Position numbers and translations under genes: made by a program | In this document: piece by piece, positions 57,069-64,000 of the stretch | Layout: each line of letters begins with the position of its first letter | Numbering within the stretch: the stretch's first letter is position 1 | Source of the DNA: Taibaiella sp. | GTDB lineage: Bacteria; Bacteroidota; Bacteroidia; Chitinophagales; Chitinophagaceae | Direction: 5' to 3' | NCBI GenBank assembly: GCA_019739295.1 | Contig: JAHHDV010000005.1 | Span: forward strand, 10,371-74,370 | Length of the DNA stretch: 64,000 nt | Notes under the pieces: model-generated | Seen by the model: the letters and a program-made list of their open reading frames with translations, nothing else | Told to the model about the DNA's origin: nothing | Database searches by the model: none

Positions 57069-59270
57069 ATGTATGTAATGAAATTGCGATTTTTAATTGC
57101 ACCTGTACTTTGCGCTACACTTTCTACCGGCGCACTGGCCCAAGACCCTGCACCGGATTCACTGAAGCAAAACACATTGCTGGAAGGCGTGGAAATCGTA
57201 GTGATACGTGCCGGTGACCATACCCCGTTTACCTTCACCAACCTGTACAAAAAAGATATTCAGAAGCTCAATGACGGAAAAAGCATCCCTTACATCCTCG
57301 ACCAGATGCCTTCTGTAGTTACCAATTCGGACGATGGTATCGGCATAGGGTATGCTGATATGCGGATCAGGGGTACGGACAACCAAAGGATTAATTTTAC
57401 CATCAATGGTATCCCGGTCAATGATGCAGAGTCCCAGGGGACATTTTTTGTTAACTTTCCGGATTTGATATCATCGGCATCAAGTGTACAGGTGCAGAGA
57501 GGTGTAGGTGCCTCTACAAATGGTGCCGGCGCTTTCGGTGCTTCGGTCAATATCAGTAATATCGACCAGTCTGAGGATGCCGGGGCAGAAGTGATCAACA
57601 CTTACGGAAGCTATAATACCTGGAGGCACACCATCAAAGCCGGCACAGGCAATATTGGCGGAGGTTTCAACTTTGATGTTCGTCTTTCCAAGATCAGCAG
57701 TGACGGTTACATCGACAGGGGATTTTCTGATCTGAAGTCTTTACAGTTCCTGGCCGGGTGGACTTCCGCGGATCGCCGTACCAGCCTTAAGTTTAACCTT
57801 TTCACAGGTAAAGAAAGAACAGGTCAGACATGGAACGGGGTCGTCCAGGATTCATTGGAGACCAACCGCAGGTACAACGAGTTAGGACTGAAGGAAGATG
57901 GTACCTATTATGATGACCAGACGGACAATTACCAGCAGGATTATTACCAGTTGTTCTTTAATCATAAATTTACTGAAAAATGGAGCGGAAATGCTGCTTT
58001 GTTCCTGACCAGGGGAAGGGGTTATTACAATGAATACAGGATGGGAGAAGCCTATTCCGATTACGGGCTTCCTGATTATCAGGCAGATACTACAGTCCTT
58101 TCGGAGACCTCACTGATCAGACAATTGTGGCTGGATAATTATTTCTATGGTATCGTGATGGGCGCCAGATATGTAACCCAATAAATCCACTATGGATATC
58201 GGCGCCTCATCCACCATATATGACGGACAGCATATACGGATTGGTCAAATGGGCGGGCCAGGGTATCCCTGCAGACCATCAATGGTACGACAATACAGCT
58301 TATAAGACAGATAATAGTGCATTTGTCAAATGGGAGCAGCAATGGAGACGCGGGTCTGTTTACTTATGTGGACCTCCAGGTGAAGGAAGTGTATCTTATG
58401 ATATCGAAGGCTTTAGAAAGAATCCGGAGATTGTACAGAATAATCATTTTACATTCATCAATCCGAAAGTGGGGTATTAGCTACTTCAAAGGGAACAGCA
58501 AAAGCTATCTCTCATTTGCCAAAGCATCCAAAGAACCCAACCGGGATGATTTCGAAGCGGGCATCAACCAGGAGCCTGTCCCGGAGGACCTGTACAATGT
58601 AGAGCTGGGATACCCAATACCAGAAGCAGAATATCAGGCTGAATGCCAATCTGTATTACATGTATTACCGGAATCAACTGATCAGCACCGGAAAGATCAA
58701 CGATGTCGGTGCTGCCTACCAGGCAGAATGTAGATAAAAGCTTCAGAAGAGGTGTAGAGCTATCTGCCTGGACAGCCTTAGCTGAAGCCTGGGAACTGCA
58801 GGCCCATCTGACTGTATCGCAGAATAAGATCAACTCCTTTACAGAATATATTGATGACTATGATAACGGAGGCCAGTTGGAGATAGAACATAAGCATACA
58901 GATATCGCTTTGTCTCCTTCTGTTATCGGTGGAATGACGATTACTTATAATGCCTTCCGGTCGGAAAAGAATAACCTGGACCTTTCTTTGATCGGAAAAT
59001 ATATCGGCCGCCAGTATCTGGACAATACTTCTGATAAGGGCAGAAGCATAGATCCTTACGGTTTATTGAATTTCAGGATGGCCTATCAGTTTCATCTTGC
59101 CTTCACCCGCCAGTGCTCCATTAGCCTGAATGTCAATAATATCCTGAATCAGCGCTATGCATCCAAAGGGTATAGCCTATTCCTACCTGTATGACGGGAT
59201 GCAAACATTTAATTATTATTACCCTCAGGCAGGTACCAATTATAGCCTGACATTGGCATTGGGATTTTAA
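57069..59270 (+). CDS. TonB-dependent receptor, probable thiamine uptake, frameshifted
   Basis: Outer-membrane TonB-dependent receptor, about 735 aa. Signal peptide (ATG 57069 or 57078, MKLRFLIAPVLCATLSTGAL). The plug domain has IPYILDQMPSVVTNSDDG, MRIRGTDNQRINFTINGIPV and VQVQRGVGASTNGAGAFGAS. The barrel follows in broken frames (changes near 58175, 58480, 58590, 58700 and 59180), ending LTLALGF at 59270. It sits directly under a TPP riboswitch, so thiamine or a precursor is the predicted substrate. TPP-controlled receptors of this kind are known from comparative work on Bacteroidota thiamine regulons; no PnuT or thiamine kinase is beside it here. Confidence 0.88.
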
Positions 59271-59296
59271 CGGATTGACCATTTTTTACCTAATCA

Positions 59297-59340
59297 AAAG
59301 GGAGATGAAAATTCATTCATCATCTCCCTTTTCCCTTTTT
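59297..59340 (+). terminator. Terminator of the TonB receptor gene
   Basis: AAAAGGGAGATGA and TCATCTCCCTTTT form a 13-bp stem followed by CCCTTTTT. It could serve both converging genes. Confidence 0.9.
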
Positions 59341-59365
59341 ATCAATAACAAAAATACGATCAGTT

Positions 59366-61454
59366 TTATTCAAATGGCACATCCATATTCCAGAAGATAA
59401 AGCTGGTAATGTCTGCGGCTTCTTCTATTTGTTTGGATGTTGGTTTTAACCGGCCCCATGACCAGCTTTGGTATCAAATGCGGATCAGGGCCGGCTTTTC
59501 GCAAGACTGAGCGGATTGTAGTTCTGCAGCAAACTTGAAGCTGTGTGCAGGGACTACACGATCATCATGATCAGCAGTAGTGATCAAAGTAGCCGGGTAG
59601 CCAGGTTCCTTTTTGCAAAACGATGCAATGGAGAATACTTAAGGAGGTAATTGAACTGATCCTGGTCATCCGAGCTTCCGTATTCTACTGCCCATCCCCA
59701 GCCGACAGTAAACTTATGATAACGCAGCATATCCAGGACGCCCACCTGTGGAATAGCGACAGCATACAGGTCGGGGCCTCTGGGTCATACAGGCACCCAC
59801 CAGCAAACCCCCATTCGATCCGCCCCGGATAAGCCAGTCTCGTTATTGCTGGTATATTTATTGAGGATCAGCCATTCCGCGCAAGAGATAAAATCATCAA
59901 ATACATTTTGTTTGTTCTCCAGCATACCGCCACGATGCCATTGCTCACCGTATTCAGCCTCCGCCTCTTAAGTTGGCTACACAATATACGCCGCCGTTCT
60001 CCAGGAAGGCCGTATTGGCTACCGAAAAGGATGGTCGTGATGCTGATATTGAATCCCCCATATGCATAAAGCAGCGTAGGGTTTGCTACCGTCCAGTTTC
60101 AATCCTTTTTTATGAGTGATGAACATGGGGGACTTGGGTACCATCCTTACTGGTGACGAATACCTGCTTTGGTCTCGTAGTCGGCGGTATTGAACCGGAT
60201 GTGTCGGCATTTTCTGAACAGGGTGCTTTCGCCTTTCAGCACGTCAAATTGATATATCTCGCTCGGGGTAGTAAAAGAAGTGAATGAATAGAAGAATTCC
60301 GGGTCTTTCTTCCTGGCACCGAATCCCGATACCGTACCCAGCCCGGGAAGTTTTATTTCTTTTCTGTCCGTACCATTCATAATCGTACTGGATGATCCGG
60401 GTATTGGCATCTTTCAGGTAATTACAGAAAAGCTTCCCGCCCCCAATTCCGACTCCGGCCCAGTGGCTGCTTTTTTCTTCTTTGATTATTGTATTCCAGT
60501 TGGCAGATTGCGGTTGCCCAGGGTCGAGTGATACCACTTTATAATTCGGAGCACCATCATTGGTCATCAGGCAGAATTCTGTCAGCGACATTGTCCACGA
60601 CACTGGCATTGGTTTTAAAACCTTCGACTATGGTAATGAAGCTTTTATCCTGGGTCAGGTCTTTGATTATTTGATCTCGCTGGCCATCCGTACCTTCAGA
60701 AATGTTCAATACAAGGTAGCGTTCATCTTCCGTTAGTCCTGCTCCCACATATCTCAATGGATGCTCCTTGTCTTCATAGACCAGGATGTCCTGATTCTGA
60801 CCTGTCCCGATCTTGTGATAGAACACCTTCTGATATTCTGTCTTAGCGCCTGTACTTGGTCTTTTCGTCTTTGGGTTTTATCATAACCACTGTAAGTAGA
60901 AGCCTTCGTCTCCTTTCCAGGCCTATCTCCGGTAAATTTTACATTATTCTAAACTTGTCCTTGATCAGGGGTGCGCGTTTTCATGTCTATAATATAAATC
61001 TCCTGCCAGTCACTTCCGGATGCAGACACAGCGTAGGCCAGATATCTCTGGTTTTTAGACATGGCTACACTTTGCAATGCCACCGTTCCATCCTGTGAAA
61101 GCAGGTTAGGGTCTAACAGGACCGTTGACGCTCCATTCAATCCTTCCTGAATATATAAGACCGATTGATTCTGAAGACCGTCATTTTTGAAGTATAAATA
61201 ATATTTTCCTTCCTTAAATGGGGCCCCGTATCTCGTATAATTCCAAAGCTCTTCCAATCTGTTTTTGATCTTGTCCCTGTATGGAATTTGTCTGAAATAA
61301 TCTTCTGTAAACTCCTGCTGCAATTTCACCCAGGCAGCAGTTTTCCGGGAAGTGTCATTTTTCCAAGCCATCGATACGGATCAGCGATCTCGGTCCCGAA
61401 ATAATTGTCCTTTACATTTCCACGTTCTGTGGGTGGGTAATTGTATTGTGCCAT
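59366..61454 (-). CDS. Prolyl oligopeptidase family serine protease (S9A), frameshifted
   Basis: About 695 aa. The start [20 protein letters not shown] and ADPYRWL with [11 protein letters not shown] match prolyl oligopeptidases. The propeller part reads on, and the catalytic motif GGSNGG (nucleophile Ser) lies near 59805-59825, with [12 protein letters not shown] (catalytic Asp/His region) near 59555-59580. The last codons read [15 protein letters not shown]. Frame changes are frequent (first near 61370, others at about 60960, 60850, 60590, 60400, 60200 and below 60000). No signal peptide is visible on the repaired N-terminus. It cuts short peptides after proline. Confidence 0.85.
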
Positions 61455-61728
61455 TATGGTAACGGTCCATCATTGATTAAAGAAGAAATCAATATTGCTT
61501 TTTTCATCATTGAGTTATAAATTTTGAATGGTACAAATATAAGGAGAAATGGAAAGCCTGCAGTTTTATACATAGGATGGATGTGCAGCCCCGAACTGCC
61601 GCTGCCGCCGGAAATATTCTTATGGAGAATAAGCGAAAAGGGTTAACTTTCGCCAATTAAATAAAAGCTTGCCTATTGAGCATGAGAAGGATTGTTTGAT
61701 GACGGGAGACAATTATATCTGATATTTT

Positions 61729-64000
61729 ATGAAGCGTTACTGTTTGTTGTTTATTGGTATCCCTGGTATTTACTTTCGTTTTTACGCCTTTATGGAGCCA
61801 GGATGATAAGAAGTACAATGCCTTACTATGGGAAATCTCAGGAAATGGCCTGGACCATGCTTCTTATCTTTATGGCACCATGCATATCAGCAAAAAGCTG
61901 GCATTTAATCTGGGGGACAGCTTTTATGATGCATTGAGACAAGCCGATATCGTAGCACTGGGAGCTGGACCCGGGTATATGGCAGGCAGAAGATTTCCGT
62001 ATCAACAAGGAAATGGCTGATCTGAAAGTCTATTATTCAGGATACAACACTGATTATCTGCATGAATTTACTTTCCTGGAAGAGTCACCTATCTCAGCTA
62101 CTGGTAGCTGCAATTGCGTACCGAACCGGAAAATGTAAATAGTTTTTCTCTACAGGAGTGAATTTGGCGAGGAAGATTTTCAGGAAGATACCTATCTCGA
62201 TTTATTTATTTACCAGTCGGGCAAGAAATTAGGGAAGCAGATCTTTCCTTTAGAAGATTATATCCGTTCCGCAGACTATGGTGATGGAAGGGTACAAGGT
62301 AGCAAATGGAGAAAAAGAGGGATAGCTACAATGGCAGCCTGAGTTACACTGAAGCTTATGAGATCAATGACAAAAATGGTAGGAGCCTACCGGAGAGGAG
62401 ATCTGAACCTGCTGGACAGCCTGTACCGGTTGACCATCAGCAGCAGCGATTTTTATGATAAAGTGATTGTAAACCGGAACAGGATACAGGCTGATGGTAT
62501 GGATTCCCTGATGAAAAGCGGGAAACGTGTTTTTTACGGGAGTAGGGGCTGCACATTTACCCGGAGAACAGGGGGTAATCGAAATGATCAGGTCCAAAGG
62601 TTATACAGTCAGACCTGTTCCTACCCTGCAGAGAGATAGAGAAGGGCAGAGAAATATTCAGGATATCATTGCACCGGTTTCTTTCACTGCACAATATAAT
62701 GAAGACAGCCTGTTTTCTTTTTTCCGCCCCGGGTATATTGCATTCCTGAAGATTTTTAACGGGAACCGGGACAGGATACATTATGCAGATATGTCCAATG
62801 GTGCTTATTTTTTAATAACCAGAGTACGTACTCTTTCTTTAACAGAAGGCTTCAGTATACAGGATAAGATCAGGATACTGGATAGCATCATCTATGAGAA
62901 TATTCCCGGGCGGATCACTGCCAGAACTGATATCAGGGACCAAGACATACCCCGGAGTGGCCATCAGCAATATATTGAAATCAGGCAAGAAGGAGCGATA
63001 CCATATCTATGCCACTCCCTATGAGTGGCTGGTATTTAAAGTAAGCGGGTAATGGAGATTACGCTTACAGTGAGATCGCAGATTCATTTTTCGAATCTGT
63101 CAGTTTTGAATGCCGGCAGTCAGAAGTATTGTTCCGGCCATCTTCCGGAGGCTTTGAAATGAGGGTTCCCTCCAGACCGGTTACTTTTTTTTACGAAAAC
63201 CGGTACAGATGGACTTCCTGAATGGAAGTATGGCTGCTCAGGATCCCCAACAGGAACGGGCTTATTTTGTCCTTCACAAAAATATTTATTCCTTTGATCA
63301 TATCGAAGCAGATTCTATAGCGGATTTCCTGATGACCTATAGCCTGTCTCAGAATGACCAGATTCAAAAAAAGACTATCTTCCGGGGTTTTGGAGCTGGA
63401 CCAGAGGCAGGTTTATGAACATGTATTTGAACTCAAAAGCGGACAATACCTGGTCATTCGTAATTTTATTTCAGGCCCGCATTATTATATGGTAGCTGTC
63501 AGAGCTAAAGAAAAGAACTTGGCACAGGAATGCTTATTTCAATAGTTTCAGGCTTGTGCCGTTCAGGTATCCGGAAGCACATCCTTTTCAGCGACAGTAA
63601 TTTGAATATACAGGCAGTCATTCCATTCAGCGTCAGTACGGATTCAAATGTATACCGGCTGTATGACCTGTATCAATCCACTGAACAGTATGTATACGGA
63701 CCCGCAGGATTCTTTCCTGTATGTCAACAGCAGGTTTGCTAATTTTATCTCTTATGAGACAGGGGGAGGTCATTACTTTGAGTAAGGCAAAGATGGGCAG
63801 GTATTATATGATCCCGGACAGTATCGAATGGATGAATTCCATACTGGACACAGATAGTCATCTGGCTTTGATTGATAAGGATGTTACACTTTTCCCGGAC
63901 CGGACCGTGCGGTATACCTACCTTTTTGGAGATTCATCCAGCAATAGGGTGATTAAGAAAAGCTGGTTTTTCTCGGGTAATGAAGCGATGGTGATCAATA
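61729..64000 (+). CDS. TraB/GumN family protein, frameshifted and cut by window end
   Basis: Starts at ATG 61729 with a signal peptide in which one frame change joins MKRYCLLFIG to VFTFVFTPLWSQDD. Then ALLWEISGNGLDHASYLYGT, the TraB-family opening with HISKK, and later FTGVGAAHLPGEQGVIEM, the second family motif (GxHxxG-type His). The family (GumN/TraB/PrgY) is believed to be membrane-linked hydrolases related to Tiki proteases. After about residue 290 comes a further long region of unknown fold that is still open at base 64000. Frames change at least ten times. Confidence 0.78.

Noticed and set aside
1..64000. CRISPR array, prophage, integrase, transposon or toxin-antitoxin locus
   Set aside because: No spaced direct repeats, phage structural genes, transposase or recombinase frames were seen on either strand.

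Overview
This is Bacteroidota DNA, most likely from the Sphingobacteriia/Chitinophagia/Saprospiria side. Three things point there: two secreted proteins with type IX secretion (T9SS) C-terminal sorting domains; repeated Bacteroidota -7 promoter boxes (TAnnTTTG, often TATCTTTG); and characteristic families (S46 dipeptidyl-peptidase, DUF4199 membrane protein beside a family 2 glycosyltransferase, PASTA membrane protein, single-chain GcvP). Base composition looks moderate and even. I see no phage, integrase, transposase, CRISPR array, tRNA or rRNA.

Layout. 1-5.6 kb: TSUP permease (cut by the window edge), group 3 truncated haemoglobin, a PLP decarboxylase, serC, an MFS exporter and an FMN reductase. 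5.7-11.9 kb: ABC exporter, glmM, a BlaI-M56 regulator/protease pair and a T9SS cargo. 12-14.5 kb: a charged helical protein, then a divergent HxlR regulator and DsbA-like lipoprotein. 14.8-21 kb: gcvP, a secreted regulatory-domain protein, DUF502 and folE. 21.4-28.7 kb: ddl, a PASTA protein, a dihydroorotase-like protein with DUF4199 and glycosyltransferase, trhO and recF. 28.7-36 kb: pdhA, a TPR membrane protein, lysA, a second T9SS cargo, an M28 peptidase and queA. 36-47.5 kb: small secreted proteins, a SulP transporter, feoA-nadD, an S46 peptidase, a thioesterase, YebC, a beta-propeller lipoprotein, folB and a glutamate-synthase-like protein. 48-55 kb: M28 peptidase, amidase, lptD, a small membrane protein, yajC, coaE and ribH. 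55-64 kb: two outer-membrane barrels, a TPP riboswitch before a TonB-dependent receptor, prolyl oligopeptidase and a TraB/GumN protein running off the end.

Most genes are core metabolism and envelope biogenesis. Secreted and periplasmic peptidases (two M28, one S46, one S9) suggest a peptide-feeding life. The clearest regulatory discovery is the thiamine pyrophosphate riboswitch in front of the TonB receptor, which predicts thiamine uptake.

About twenty genes, many normally indispensable (serC, glmM, folE, recF, queA, lptD, yajC, coaE, ribH), are broken by single-base frameshifts. In almost every case I could resolve, the fault is one extra base in a homopolymer run, so I read these as consensus errors in the sequence, not pseudogenes. 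Gene spans below run across these frameshifts. I found no convincing new multigene system; the best novel leads are regulatory elements and small proteins.
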